A DNA stretch of 64,000 nt from Guillardia theta CCMP2712 (GCF_000315625.1 NW_005434587.1:158392-222391), one strand, 5' to 3'. Counted from the first letter of the stretch, positions 35,800 to 47,901 are shown. Numbers and translations are program-made. The notes: generated by a model not told the origin, from the letters alone.

Positions 35800-36290
35800 A
35801 AACTGAGATTTTAAAGCATTTGTACAATACAGTGCAGAGTTGCAGAAACTTCATGCTCTCCTCATCCCATCAATGCTTCGGTTGTGTTGCTCAAAAGTTA
35901 GCATCACAAGAATGTCTCTAGAACTCTTTATTCATCATACTTCTCGTTCTCGTATGCATTTAGCAAGAGGAGTTGCCAAATGGGTCGCACACCTGTGTGA
36001 CACTTCAGATGTACATCTCAAAACATTAGACAAAACATAACAACAAAAAGAACACCAAACAATGAGCCAAACAATGATGGGGGGCGGGGGGCAGCAAGAA
36101 AGAAAATAAAAGCGAGTAGACTCCACCCACTTGAGTGGGATCCAGTGATGAAACATAATTAGCACAGGAATAAGAAAAGATGAACGAAGAGGACAGAGAA
36201 GTCCCTTCAAAGCCACCGATGCACCAAAGGCAAAGATGAGAAACTTGCAACATTGAGGTCAAACAAACGAGCTCAAGCCATGAAACGTGA
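35800..36290. other. Intergenic region
   Basis: No gene was recognised between the repeat-protein gene and the orphan exon. Confidence 0.5.
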
Positions 36291-36394
36291 TCAGAGGAAA
36301 ACACTGGTGGAGATCTCCACCTTCTCGGGGGTCGAGAACTTGGCGCGCAGGAGCTTGTCGTTCTGGTAGGTGGAGATGAGCGAGGAGAACATTG
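36291..36394 (-). other. Orphan coding-like exon
   Basis: A 104-nt stretch follows a good 3' splice site (GGCGCAG) and ends in TGA. It reads MFSSLISTYQNDKLLRAK then FSTPEKVEISTSV, with strongly GC-biased third positions as in highly expressed genes. No matching upstream exon was found before the GC-rich module at 36700. It could be a terminal exon of an unseen gene, or a relic. Not recognised. Confidence 0.3.
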
Positions 36395-38580
36395 CTGCGC
36401 CGGTAACGAGCTGATACCCTACCCCTCATTCATACTATTGCTCAAGGGTTATTCAGAAGGGGGGTGTCTGGGACCAGCAACTCCTGCCGGGTTGTCGCCT
36501 GTCACCGGAAAGAGTATTAAAACATTCTTGAAATATTTATCAATTAATTGAGAGTAATTTTAAATTTACAAAATGATTCAAACACATTGTAATCATATTT
36601 TGTCAAAATTATGATTACCGGTAGGGTGTTTTATTTTGGTGTCTGTTCAGTTGCCTCTTCACACAAGAAAGACACCACACTGCCAGCTAGCAGAGAAATT
36701 ACTGCCTCTCGTTTTACCCCTATTGGACCGGGTGCGCCCCGGGGATTGAGCCGGGCCGTCCGGCGGCCGGGCGGCGCACTCCCCCTTCAGCCGGGCTGCG
36801 TGCCTCTCTTCGCCCGGCAACCCGATCGGACCGTTCAGGGTCATCGGACCGAGTCGCGGCGGCGGCGGGGCCACGGCGGCCGGACCCTGACTCGGCGGCG
36901 GCAATGACTCACTCGGACCGTACGACGATCAGTGTGCCAAGTTGATTCAGGCTAGAACTTCGGAAGCGGCTAGGAGTAGCCTAGGCCGCTGCACCGGGCG
37001 GCCGCATGTCGGTCGGATGATCCCGCCGGGCCGCAAGTTAAGTTAAAAATCAGCACACTGCCGCAGAGCGCCATTTTTGAAATCCTGATTGATTTTTCAA
37101 TTTCGTTTCAAGTTCGAAATTTCGCGGCAAAGTAACTTCCGTACAGGGTCTAGAGTGTGGCTTTACAACTTTCGGACCCTACTGAACTGACATGAGAGTG
37201 ATGCGGTAGGGGGTAGTCCGTGGAAAACAAAGGGGTAGTGAGGTGCCAGGCTCAGCCGCTGTGTCCGGCAAAGGACCGGTCATGTGTACTTCTGATAAAA
37301 CCGGGGGTACTAGGGTAGCCGCTCTACTGAATGATCACGTTGTTCCAGTCTGTCGGGGGTCAGGGGGTGGTGGAGTCGCAGCTACTCTTTCAGTGACCCC
37401 TCAGTTACCTCGATATTCGATGTAAATCTGGGGGTGGGGTAGACTCGGTCAAACTTTGAAACTTTCAAGGGATAGGAGGGGTCCCGGCATGGGGTTGGGG
37501 TCGGTAAGGGGGGTGGGGGTTGAAGCAGAGTGGTGGAGTGGTTGATACGATGGCTGGCCCAGGTGGGAGGGGGCGAAGGAGGAGAGGGGAGAAGACAGAC
37601 AGATATGAAGAAGAGAAAACGTAAAGAGAAGAGAAACGAATCAACAGTTTGAGGAGGATTTTTTGAGTGTGGGAGTTGGAGCAGTGCAAGATTCAAGCAA
37701 GCAGGAAGGAGGCTATCATAGAAGAATGAAAGGGGTGGTTGTATGGCATAGGATGGATAGCAGACGGATAATTACAAGTAGATGTATGCCAGATCTTTTC
37801 AGATTTCTGTTTATTATTAGCATAACTCACTGATGTCTTATCTAGGCTAAAACATATTGATAACAAATGAGGTGATTTGAAAAGGCGACTTGAACGGTAC
37901 CTACTATGAAGAGTTTGTTCCGACTGGGGGGTTACGGAAGTTCTCAACGGGCAAAGTCGTACCTAAATCCAGAGGTGCGTTCTTCACAAACTCAAGCATT
38001 CGAAGTTGAATAGGAATCTGTGCGAAGGTTTCGCAAGATGGAAAAGTCATGTGCGAGTTGGTTGCGGGCGACGAGGTCTCAACCACCACGAAGCTTCAAA
38101 ATTATTTGCCACCGGTGATTTGTAACTGTATGTGCACACACTGTTGACCTCTAGTCGTGCTTTCAGACCGATGGGTTGATTTGGAAAGATAAAGGTGCTA
38201 GTCGTGGAACCCTTGTGAGTTTAAGGCCCTCAGTGCTTTCAGATCGTGAATTTTTCTATCATCACAGGTGATCGGTGCAATTTCAACAACAAACATGGTA
38301 ATTTGAGGATCTCTTATTGCGGTGTCATGCCATTTAATGTCCACGTCCGTCATGATTCTTGATTTCATTTTAATGGAATGCCTCCAGAAACTGGGCAAGA
38401 AGTCCAAAACATCGAAACATAATCCAAACAAGGTCAGGCGACAGACTCTCAATTCGCAGATTCCATTCGCTTCATGATACCCACATCACCTTTTTCTGAA
38501 GACATTGTGCAAGGAGACTCATTTTTCCTACTCACAGGTGTATGGGGGAGGAACCCTACCACCAGGATGGGAACATTTAA
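36395..38580. repeat. Composite intergenic module D (AT-rich, GC-rich, GGGGTA zone)
   Basis: An AT-rich island (36515-36620) is followed by a GC-rich palindromic block (36720-37060), with CAAGTTAAGTTAAAAATC at 37030-37047. A G-rich zone (37190-37560) follows, with repeated GGGGTA, GGGGGT and GGTGGGG words. Bases 37600-38450 hold no recognised feature. Confidence 0.5.
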
Positions 38581-40919
38581 GTGCTCTTCGAGCCGATCCT
38601 TCCGCACCAAAACAGATGGAAAAGGAGAAGCCGTCCTCTCACAAGGCATTTTGCGATTGCAACCTCGATGCTCTTTGTGATACTGCTTTCTCCTCCTCAG
38701 AACGACGATCCTGCAGTTGTAGATACTGACCTGATGAGTACCTTCGGTCGCGTCCGCTCAAGCCACGAGTCAACGAATGCACCAGAGCCATCAACTCAGC
38801 ATCCTGACTCTAGTTCGGAAGATGCGAAGAGAAATGCTTGGAAAGAGGACATTGAAGCTCTGTACAAAGAAGCTGAAAGCGCACATCATATTGGGTGAGA
38901 CGATCAGTCGATGACCGATGATCTGTTCCAATCTCGTTTGATTGCAACAAACTTGCAGAGACTTCGAGGCAGCTGCTCATCTTTATGATGCCATTCTTTC
39001 GCGCGATCCATATCATACAAGGTTGATACATGCACAACAGATTTTGCCATCGTGAAATTGAATTTAGATCGTTGGCGGGCTTTGCGATGCTGATGCGTAT
39101 GCGAGGTCATCTGGAAGAAGCCGAAGCGGTCTGTAGCATGCGTTCACCTTCCTATGAGGGAATTGACATGCAATGTTCTTTCTCAGCTTTACTTGCAAGC
39201 TATAAAGATCGATTCCGCATTTCCTGATGCTCTCTGTGGATATGGTCTTCTGCTTCGAACTATTGACAGGTAGTGGGCGTCACTGTCACTGCGTTTAAAG
39301 AGACTTGAACAAATTTGTGAAGGCATGAGGAAGCAGAAGACATGTACAAGCGAGCTCTGGAACTTGATCCTTGCCATGTCAACACACTTTGCTCATATGG
39401 AGCGTTCATGGTCTTGTTGTCACGACGGCTGGACGAGATTTGATCCATCCTTACAGCATACTCTTAAGAACAACCCTGATGAAGCTGAAGCCATGTACTT
39501 GAAGGCTTTGAAGATCGATCCGCACCATGTGGATAGGTCTCGTTGACATCGAATTTAAGTCTGCCTGACCTAGGTCCAGCATTTGCAACTATGCCGCCCT
39601 CAAGCATGTTGTGAGGAGAGATATGGAAACTGCAGAAGTCCTGTACAGGTCTTGCTAACCTCCCCTACAAGCCAATCTGAATTCTGAGTGTTCCTATGGC
39701 AGAATGGGCTTAGAAGAGAACCCAGATCATGTTGGAATTTTGTACAACTATAGTTCTTTGCTTGAAGAGATGGGCAACGATGATGGAAGGTACGGATGTC
39801 TGAAAGGCTTGCCCTTGCTCAGCTGTGATCATAACAGGGCGGAAGAAATGTACGAAAGAGCGATGGAGCTGATTCAGCTTCTATCTCCGGGAATAGTGGA
39901 GAGCGAATCTGATTACTGCACAGAGTCCTCGGTCAATGACGAAGAATGGTAGCGTGCTCAAAGCATGTTAGTTGGGTCTAATGTTGTGGTTTGGTAGGGA
40001 TGGAGAGTGCGATGACTATGGAACGGACGAGTACGACGATGAGGCGCAAGAGGTTGCCGATCAACTCTACAAGTTTTCTTTTGGACTCGACATTCATGTG
40101 CTCGCAGGATGGTGTCAGTCAGAATGAGATGGCAGAGGAAAAAACAACACCTCAGCTTGAGAGCCATAAACAAGTGAGCACTTAGCCGCAAGATTGGTCT
40201 CTTTTAGATCGCGCAGTCTGACGGTTCCTTCAGAGCAATCCTTCCGGCCATGTTGTTGATCACTCACGTGAGTACGCAGTCGCGTGAGGTTCCTAGGCTG
40301 CTGTCCTATTTCCCGTAATCACAATAGCACAAGGGAGGAGGGAAGGAGGAGGGAGGGCTGGGGCCGGTAGTCCATCGACTCCATTCAATAAATTCTTACA
40401 ACATCAGCTCATGATCATCCCTTCTCAGTTTGGGGCGACAGGAGTGGACCTGTACCAGTGGCTGAAGTCGCCGTCCGCATTCCAAACGCCATAGCCCTGC
40501 AGGAGGAGGTGAGCGAGGTGGAACGAAAGACCCTCAGTGGGGGAGCATGCTCTACCGCTACGGCATCGCCGTTGGAGCTGCCATCCGTAGACACTGCGTC
40601 CCCGTCAGCAAGAGATATCTTCAGCGCGGGTGCGCGTCAAATAAACAAGACATCGGGAGCACGGGAGCACAAGTTCGGTACGAGCAATGAGGGAGAAGCT
40701 TGCAAACCAACAGATGACAAACTTGACTTACCGCAGGTGTCATCAAGTCCACAATCAGCCCAATTGTTCTCCGAGGTAAGGCATTTCTGACAACAAGGAT
40801 CAGCAAAAGCACAGTCAACGGTATTCCGGCTACCTCAGACCAGCATGGTTCGGCCAACATGGTGACACCGAAAGGACTAGCTCTGTCGACACTGCGAGTC
40901 AGCGACACGCCAGCTGATC
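38581..40919 (+). CDS. TPR-repeat protein, one repeat per small exon
   Basis: About ten small exons encode tetratricopeptide-like repeats, which act as protein-binding scaffolds. Successive exons read DFEAAAHLYDAILSRDPYH, SLAGFAMLMRMRGHLEEAEA, LYLQAIKIDSAFPDALCGYG, HEEAEDMYKRALELDPCHV, NPDEAEAMYLKALKIDPHHV, RRDMETAEVLYR, MGLEENPDHVGILYNYSSLL and AEEMYERAMELIQLLSPG. Most introns interrupt an Arg codon as AG|N (phase 2), so exons are interchangeable. The N-terminus has a hydrophobic FAIATSMLFVILLS (signal or anchor), then a Ser/Glu-rich linker. After the TPRs an acidic stretch (DGECDDYGTDEYDDEAQE) and a Ser-rich tail follow; joining that tail (40260-40919) to the gene is less certain. Confidence 0.72.
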
Positions 40920-42122
40920 AAGAATGATTGAGGGACAATGAGGATAAGGAGGCACATGGAGCTCAGAGCAGCATCAGTCGCGGTCCGATCAGAGAAGGGG
41001 AGAACAAGTGAAGGGAGAGGGAGAGGGTTTTGTTTTTAACGGATTAGAACCTTTGATGAAAACCCTTCGTGAATCATGAGCATAAAGACAGGAAATTAAC
41101 ATGGATTTCGATTGAATGAATTTGTTCATGAGGAGTCTAGCAACATCTATCGCGTGTTGATTTGTTATGTGACCATATGTCAAGATGGGTGCAAACAACG
41201 TCAAGCAAAGACATGAAGATCGTCAAGGTACATGAATAAACATGATTGTAGAAAATGTATCACATGAATTCATTTGAGATAGTGAAGATGGGCCCTGATG
41301 GAGGGAGAAGAAGGTAAAGAAACGACATACCTGCGCATAATGGCGACGAGCATAGCGATTTTGATCTGGTAGGTCGGGGTGGATAATTCAGGGGTACTCG
41401 TTGGATCTGGTGGGGTGATAGGTACCCACCCCCAGGAAGGACTCTGCTGAAATCCTCTCCAGTGTACGGTTGTTAAAGGATAATTTGTGGGTGTATGGAA
41501 CTGTACCATTAAAAGTACCGGTAGTCTAATTTCTTTCAGGGTCCTCCCATTTCTGAGGGTGGGTTGAGTCTGAAGGGGCACTTGTGCCCTCATCCCACCT
41601 CATTTTTGATGAGTAAACTTTTGAGTTGGAACCGGTACGAAGCAGGCCCGCCCCAGAGAATCAGAGTGCGGCAACGGTCTGTCAATTTTCGGTGATGATC
41701 TCCGGACCCCCACCCCCCCATTTCACATCAGAACCACCCCGTAAGTGGACAGCCTGCGGCACGACGATCAAGTCAGATCGTCCTCATGTCCTGAGCCCTG
41801 AAATCGATGCCAAGGAGAGGAGAAGGGGCGGCCGCAGTCGAGGAGGAGGAGGAGGAGGAGGAGAACGCGAGAGGAACACGAGGAGAAGACATCCATGAGC
41901 CGCTCACATCATAGTAGCCTGTGACTCTGTCAAACCTTGAGCACGCGGAAAGAGGATCAGACAGTTTTTTGTGCCAGTCAAATCGACTTTGGAAGCTGCA
42001 GGGTCCTGGCAAGACTCTCAACGCAAGCCCGGGGACCTTGAGGGTCTGATAGCTTGACAACGGCTATCTCAGAGCTCCTTCATATCTAGCAGAGTCAGGG
42101 ACCGACGGTAACTGTCGCAAGG
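40920..42122. other. Intergenic region with GGGGTA/ACCCC words
   Basis: Bases 41330-41640 carry repeated GGTGGGGT, GGTACCCACCCCC and ACCGGTA words, like the G-rich zones in modules D, G and H. A GGA-repeat patch lies at 41838-41866. No convincing gene was seen. Confidence 0.45.
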
Positions 42123-43565
42123 ATGGGACAGGAATGCAGCACCTTTGAAACGTGCACTGACGCGCCTGTCGTTTCGATGATGACGACGATTGAGGAGCAG
42201 CCAAGTGTCCCGTAAGTTGTTGATTCCTGCATTGAAACAGTTTTCGCGCTGATCGATTTGATTTGGGGCATTCCCTTGGATAAACGTGTAGAGGTGATCA
42301 GAGTTTGAGATTTTTTTCGTGTTTTCCTCATCATTTGTTTCATGGCATGCTTGTCAAGAACAGCCTCAAATCACGTCCATGGAAGGTTTGTAGATTGAGA
42401 TCGGCTCCGACAAGCTGAAATCTCATAGCCTGCTCAGAGACGCGGAAGATGAGGAGGAGCAGGAGGACGAAAGTCTATCCCACGCTACTGCAGACAATGT
42501 ACATACGAGACAATCTTGAAGGAGAGTGAAGGGAGTTGATGCCTGACCCTTCAGGATAGCGGCACGGCTGCTTCCCCTCTCCATCGTGCGGCTCTGCTAA
42601 ACGAGGCGGATGAATGTGAAGCCAATCGGAGGCTCGTCGAGGAATGATTCCGCTCTTCAGGTTTACAGCTCATTCAAAGTCGGGCCAACGTCAACGCCAG
42701 AGACAATCTTGGAAGGACTCCTCTTCATGCAGGTGATGACATCGATCAGTAGGAGCAAACGTGATGCTGCTGCAGCCGCCTATGCTGGATCACTGGAGGC
42801 CGCCAAGGTCCTTGTAAAGTTTGGTGGTGACATTTCATGGTATCCACATTGCAAATCTTCCTGCAGTTTTCTTTGAGTGAAGTCGAATCGATGTTCACGC
42901 AGCATCACAAAACAAGGAAAGACGCCTATGATCTTTGCAGCGGAGCAGAGAAAGGCTGAGATGATGAAGTGCTGAAGTTGTCGTTCTAGTACATACATTG
43001 ACCAGCTTGTTTGTTGGTGCAGGTTCTTGATTTCGCTGGCATCGCCTCCTCAGGTGATAGATCCTCCTGTGCAATGTGCGTTTAACATGTGGAGAGAAGA
43101 AAATGAACAAGCTGAATGGCTGGAAAAGGAACTCATTCCAAGGGCGAGTGAGTCTCATGTTTGAGTTGATGGCCCGTCCTCACTCCTCCTCGCCTCCAGG
43201 GTTCCCCGGCTGCTTCCGCCCCTCAGTCCCCCCTCTCTCAACGAGGGTGATATGAGCTCCTGCTCCTCCTCCTCCCTTCTCGTTCTCCTCGTTCTCCTTC
43301 TCATTCTGCTTCTGCTCCTTCTACTGTTCCTTCCAGTTGTTCTTTCTTCTCATCCTCCCCTTCTCTTCAATCTGCTCCCCCCCTTCTGAACGGCTCGTGC
43401 AGCTCGTCCACCATTGACCGTGAAGAGAAAACTTCAAGGTAACTGCTCCTGTCCCTTTCTTGTTGATCTTCGAGTAGGAGTGCGCCCATTGCATCTCCTT
43501 CCAAGTTTGCCAGCCCCATCCAAAACGAAGTGCATTACAATCTCTACACGCCTGCGCGGAGGTAG
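42123..43565 (+). CDS. Ankyrin-repeat protein
   Basis: Multi-exon gene reconstructed from phase-matched pieces. It starts MGQECSTFETCTDAPVV and continues through an acidic segment (DAEDEEEQEDESLSHA). The ankyrin core is split over four exons: SPLHRAALLNEADE, LIQSRANVNARDNLGRTPLH, AAYAGSLEAAKVLVKFGGDI and TKQGKTPMIFAAEQRKAEMM, followed by FLISLASPPQ. The charged NMWREENEQAEWLEKELIP comes next. The last exons (43400-43565) are uncertain. Ankyrin repeats bind partner proteins; no catalytic domain is visible, so the role is unknown. It is unrelated in detail to the ankyrin region of the giant gene at 31-33 kb. Confidence 0.62.
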
Positions 43566-44041
43566 ATGGGCAACCACGAAGAGAGGAGCTGAGACTTCAT
43601 ACAGCAGCTTGAAGTTCTGACTGCTCGTGTCTGTGGTTGACGAGAGGTAAGCACAGCAGGATTTGAATGCTACGGAAGAAGCGTAGCTTGCACATTCATG
43701 ATTCTTTCAAGTCCTATGAATGAAAGCATCAGCGCCATATTGAGTTTTTGGATGAACATTTTTGATGTAATACTGAAGATGAAATTCGTTTCATGTCCTT
43801 TTCAACCATCTGACATTCACACTACGATGGTGGATTCAACGATCCTCTGTTTGTTTGTGCGTTCACACTCAGCAAGGAATTATATGATTTCTCGCTGCCA
43901 TATGCACAGATTCTGGACACATAGTTGTTTGAAGTGATAAAAATACTAACAATCACTCGCACAATCTAGGTGAATTCGGTCTACAAATGTTCTAGGCGAT
44001 GAGAAGTAGCATGCTTGACTCCTTCGCCTCCAGCTGGAGCC
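43566..44041. other. Intergenic region
   Basis: AT-richer sequence with no recognised gene, between the ankyrin gene end and the 3' end of the plastid-targeted gene. Confidence 0.45.
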
Positions 44042-44185
44042 TTAGGTTCTGCCAGTGATCTTGAAAGTCCACTTCCAGTTGTCCTCTGTGTCGATCACAA
44101 GGGTAGCCTACACCACACAATGAGATCCAATCTCCCCTCTCCCAACAAGCTCCTCTTCTCCCCGACCCCCTTCCCCACCTCCTCC

Positions 44186-44217
<32 letters not shown>

Positions 44218-45888
44218 AGCCTATCCTTCTTCTGCTCACCAGCTTAGGTTCGGCGACGGGACCGCTGGGGTTGAAGCGGACTGTGAACTCAACAGGATTT
44301 CCTGCAGCATCTAGTGAGAAGCAGCTGGCAGGGAGGAGTAGAGAAACCTCGTCGAGGAAGCGCGCCAGTGACCTCTCTCTCACCAAGGTCATAGCCTTCA
44401 ACATGTCAGGAGAGACGACAAAGGAGAGAGGAGGCGTTGGGTTACCTGTCTTTGCAACAACGAACTCGGGAGCAGAGTCTTCCGTGAAACGAGCGATGTA
44501 CTACAAGAGAAGTAGTAGTGAGCTCGCGGAGGGAGGGAGGGAGGGAGGGAGGGAGGGGAGGGGAGGGGAGGGGAGGGGAGGGAGGGAGGAGGGGGAATAT
44601 TTTACCTGCTCGGAGACCATCGAATTCGGCTCGACGGGAATAGTCGCCAAGCCCTGCGGAACGCCAGGTTCAGGACGAGGCAAGGGAGACAGTCTTGTCC
44701 GCACCTGTCCCATGATCTCGAACTCTCCATCGATACGGAATCCAGCTTTCACCTACATCAAGATGTCAAGGAAATTCTCAGGAGGAATCAAACAAATCTT
44801 CACCGGCTTCCAGTCGTTCTTCTTCAGGATCTCAGTGTTGTCGATTCCTTTCGCCCCAGTAGCGAAGATGACATTCTGTGTGCGACGTATTACCTCAGGC
44901 TCACGTTGCATCTCTCTCTTACCTCCAGCTCATCCTCGTTCAAAGTCTCGCTGGTGACACCCTTGTTGAGAAGTGACTTGTAATCATCCGTGTCCTGAAG
45001 CAACCATCAGCGAACAATTCATAGGACCGTGCTTCAACCTTCTGCCTCTTCCCGTTGTTCAGAGCTTCCATCTGATCCCTGACCAAGATTCACACAGTAC
45101 AAATATGATCGATTTCACCCTACCTCAACTTCCTCTCAGCTTGCCATTGTTTCTGCTGGTTGAACCAGTTCTCATACTGCTGCCTCTGCACCTGTTTCTT
45201 GTCCTCTCCAGTGAAGATGTCGATGTCAACCATGCCATCTGCCTTGAGCTGATCCTTGACTGAGTTGTCCGTGCTGTCTGCTCTCAACTTTGTCAGAAAG
45301 CAACGCAACAAGTGGTGCTCCAGCTTGCCTGCTCCCCACGCATTCCAACGCTTGTCAATACGGTTGCCGCTAGATCCTCCAGCAACTTTTCCTCTGCCAG
45401 CTCCTCCGATCGAGTTGTCAATGACCATTCGATCCTCGAACTCCTCCATCGCGTTCTTTCCGTCACCGACGACACCAACCTGACCGTCTCCTCCATCGAA
45501 ACCTTCTCCATCGATGAAGCCCTGCGAAATCATGTCACGTTTTTCACCGGCTGCAAAGGGAGAGGTGGGACACTTGGACAAGAAGCGGCACAGAAAAGGA
45601 GAGCACAGTTCAGACATGCATGGTAGGAGGGGTATCAGAAGGAGAAGCAAGAGAAGCATCAACAACCTTGTAGTCCATGTCAGGCATGATCTGGTTTCCC
45701 TTGCCATCGGTGGTCTTGGCTTTCGGAGGATCCAAGTCATCGAGGTATCCCATCCTCAAGCTGCCAACAGCTACACGTCTGTTGCTCCTCAAGAAACATG
45801 ATCGGCCATGCGCACGTCTTGGCACGGAAGAGGGAAGGTAAGCTTGGAAACCATTAACAGTCGCAAGGGTTACGGCAAGGAGCACCAC
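44042..45888 (-). CDS. Plastid-targeted protein of unknown function
   Basis: The visible 5' exon reads VVLLAVTLATVNGFQAYLPS with Arg-rich sequence after it (VPRRAHGRSCFLRSNRRVAV): a signal peptide, a Phe at the likely cleavage point, then a basic transit-like region. The initiator Met is probably in an earlier exon. The mature part has a Gly-rich GEGFDGGDGQVGVVGDGKNA, then RWNAWGAGKLEHHLLRCF, a Gln-rich YENWFNQQKQWQAERKLR, and the short exons DQMEALNNGKRQK, YKSLLNKGVTSETLNEDELE and FATGAKGIDNTEILKKNDW. Later exons encode VKAGFRIDGEFEIMGQVR and RFLDEVSLLLPASCFSLDAA, ending TEDNWKWTFKITGRT. I do not recognise a named domain. (GGGAGG)n and (CT)n repeats lie in introns near 44528-44590 and 44193-44218. 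Confidence 0.65.
44528..44590. repeat. (GGGAGG/GGGGA)n microsatellite in an intron
   Basis: G/A-rich tandem tract on the + strand inside the plastid-targeted protein gene. Confidence 0.9.
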
Positions 45889-46864
45889 CCGGAAGACTAT
45901 GGTGAAAGACAGATGTCAGTGTGAGGCAGCGAAAGCATGAGACATGCATTAATTCTCATAGCAGATCCTCGTCCTCAAGTTAAAGCAGCAAATTGGCATG
46001 GACAAGTAGAGTTCGAACGTCATAGAACACCATCGAACACCTGGAACTGCAAAGCTGCAGGGTTCCAGCCCATGTACATCAAAACGAGAAGCAGCTCTAC
46101 TGTCTTTGTTGTACAAAACAATGCCTCAACAAAGACAAATTCCTGCTCAACAAATCTCCTGAACTGACTCAGGGAGGACACAGGAACCTTTCGGATCCCC
46201 ATCCACAGCATAGAGAAAACTGAGACCAGCATGGCGAGTTCCCACGTTGCATTCGATATCTTGTCTTCATCCTTGCCTTCATTACCTAAATCATGTGCCC
46301 CCCTGCTGTATCCTCCCCTCTGTCCTCCTCTCTGTCCTCCTCCCCCGTCCTCCCTCCCTTGACCCTGCCCGCTCCTCTCTTACCTGCCATTTTCACTTGT
46401 AAAGCTTCTAACAACAACCGTGTATTTAAATTTGCTACTGCTCAACATACATATAATATTAAATAAGTTATAATTAGTACCATCATTATATTTATTGTTC
46501 CTTTCTTGTAGGAAACTCATTGTAAATAGAGCTCTTGTTTGTGGCCTCCGCCTGTTTTGCAAATATCAATTTTAATTGTTCTACCACAAATATTCTAAAA
46601 CTATTTTAATCTGTCGGGTCAGGGTTTTACAGGACAGCGGGCCGGGCGCAACTGCTGTACTGTACTGCAGCTGTCAAGCATTGAGAAGACTCGCCGGTTT
46701 TCACCTCCCCGAATCCGAGTGCATCAAGTTCAGTGTCATCGTCTGCTGCTCCTTCTCCTGCTTCTCCCTCCCTCCCTCCCTCCCTCGAATTCTCATACCA
46801 TGCCAGTGACTAGTGATGTCGAAGTCATTTAGTCATGTTACTTCATTCCAACCAAAGGTGTTGA
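45889..46864. other. Intergenic region with AT-rich island
   Basis: Bases 46390-46620 are AT-rich (TATTTAAATT, ATATAATATTAAATAAG). A small GC-rich patch (46632-46645) and a CCCT microsatellite (46766-46787) follow. The missing first exon of the plastid-targeted gene may be near 46230 (ATGCTGGTCTCAG), unproven. Confidence 0.4.
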
Positions 46865-47901
46865 TCACTTCAAACCGAACAAATCTTCGAACGGATCTTT
46901 TGTGCCACCCTGTGTATTTGACCCGCTCTGCGAGAAATTGGCCATAGATGCAGCACCTTGCTGAACAGATGGTTCAGTGAAACCGAAAGCAAGCAAGTCT
47001 GCTGAGGTAGAAGCGTTCGCAGAAATGTTCATCGTCAGCATGTCATCTAAGAGCGTGTTGGCTGCCGCTCTTGCTGGTTGAGCAATCGGTACATGGCCCG
47101 CGTCATCATCGAAGGATATCAAGTTTGCGGTGGGCGCGACAGCTGCCAGTGGTGCTTCTTCCTTCTTGGTGGCAGAAGACTGTTGAATCTTTGTTTGAGT
47201 TCCTGCAGCTGTTTCCCTCTGGCTGCTCTCCCCTCTGTCACTCTTAACCATCCCATCCTGATCCCTGGACGCTCCTGTCGGTCTGATCCACTTCCTGCCC
47301 GCGATCAAGTTACATGGAGCGATCCAAGTGACGTGCTATGCTACCTCCTGACGTACTTGTTCCTGATGAATTCTTCACGTTGCATGTCCTGGCAAGTTTC
47401 AGAGAACAAGTTTCAGAGAACGAACAGAATCGAATCTTGTGGCATCACCGACGCTTCTGGCGATGGCCTTTGTGATTCTGCTAGCCCATGCTCCCATTCT
47501 GCTGCCTGCAACACAACAAGCGTCATTGGTCCCTTCAGTGTGGAACATCTCTCATGAGTTTCAGACACATATCACGTGGTTGTTCAGTCAGACTCACAGC
47601 CTTGTCATTTCCGACAGATGTCATTGCTCGGATTTGTTCATCGTTCCATGTATCCAAGGTCACTGATCGCGTGCGCGATATATGAGTGCCAAGGCCCTAT
47701 CATATAAAGATATTCACACACAGAATTCAGAACACAATGGTTCCAGGGCAATAAGATCATCTTAGGATGGAGAAGATCAATGCATACCCTATGCACGCCG
47801 AAACAACGGTTGCATATGAAAACCCCGAAAGTCAGAGATGTATATCGCGGATTTCGAGCATGGCAATCTGCGCATAACTTGTTTGCTGGTAGCTGCAGCA
47901 T
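46865..47901 (-). CDS. ArfGAP domain protein (SMAP/AGFG-like)
   Basis: GTPase-activating protein for Arf, acting in vesicle coat traffic. The first exon has the ArfGAP zinc finger, C-x2-C-x16-C-x2-C, in LPANKLCADCHARNP and GVFICNRCFGVHR; the last residue is the catalytic Arg. The next exon reads GLGTHISRTRSVTLDTWNDE then QIRAMTSVGNDKA, as in the family. Then come AEWEHGLAESQRP and MQREEFIRNKYVRR, the end of the domain. The C-terminal exon (47308 to 46865) is low-complexity and contains LISFDDD and ends DPFEDLFGLK; such DPF/DLF motifs bind clathrin adaptors. About 300 residues. The first exon start may lie slightly upstream. Confidence 0.85.
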
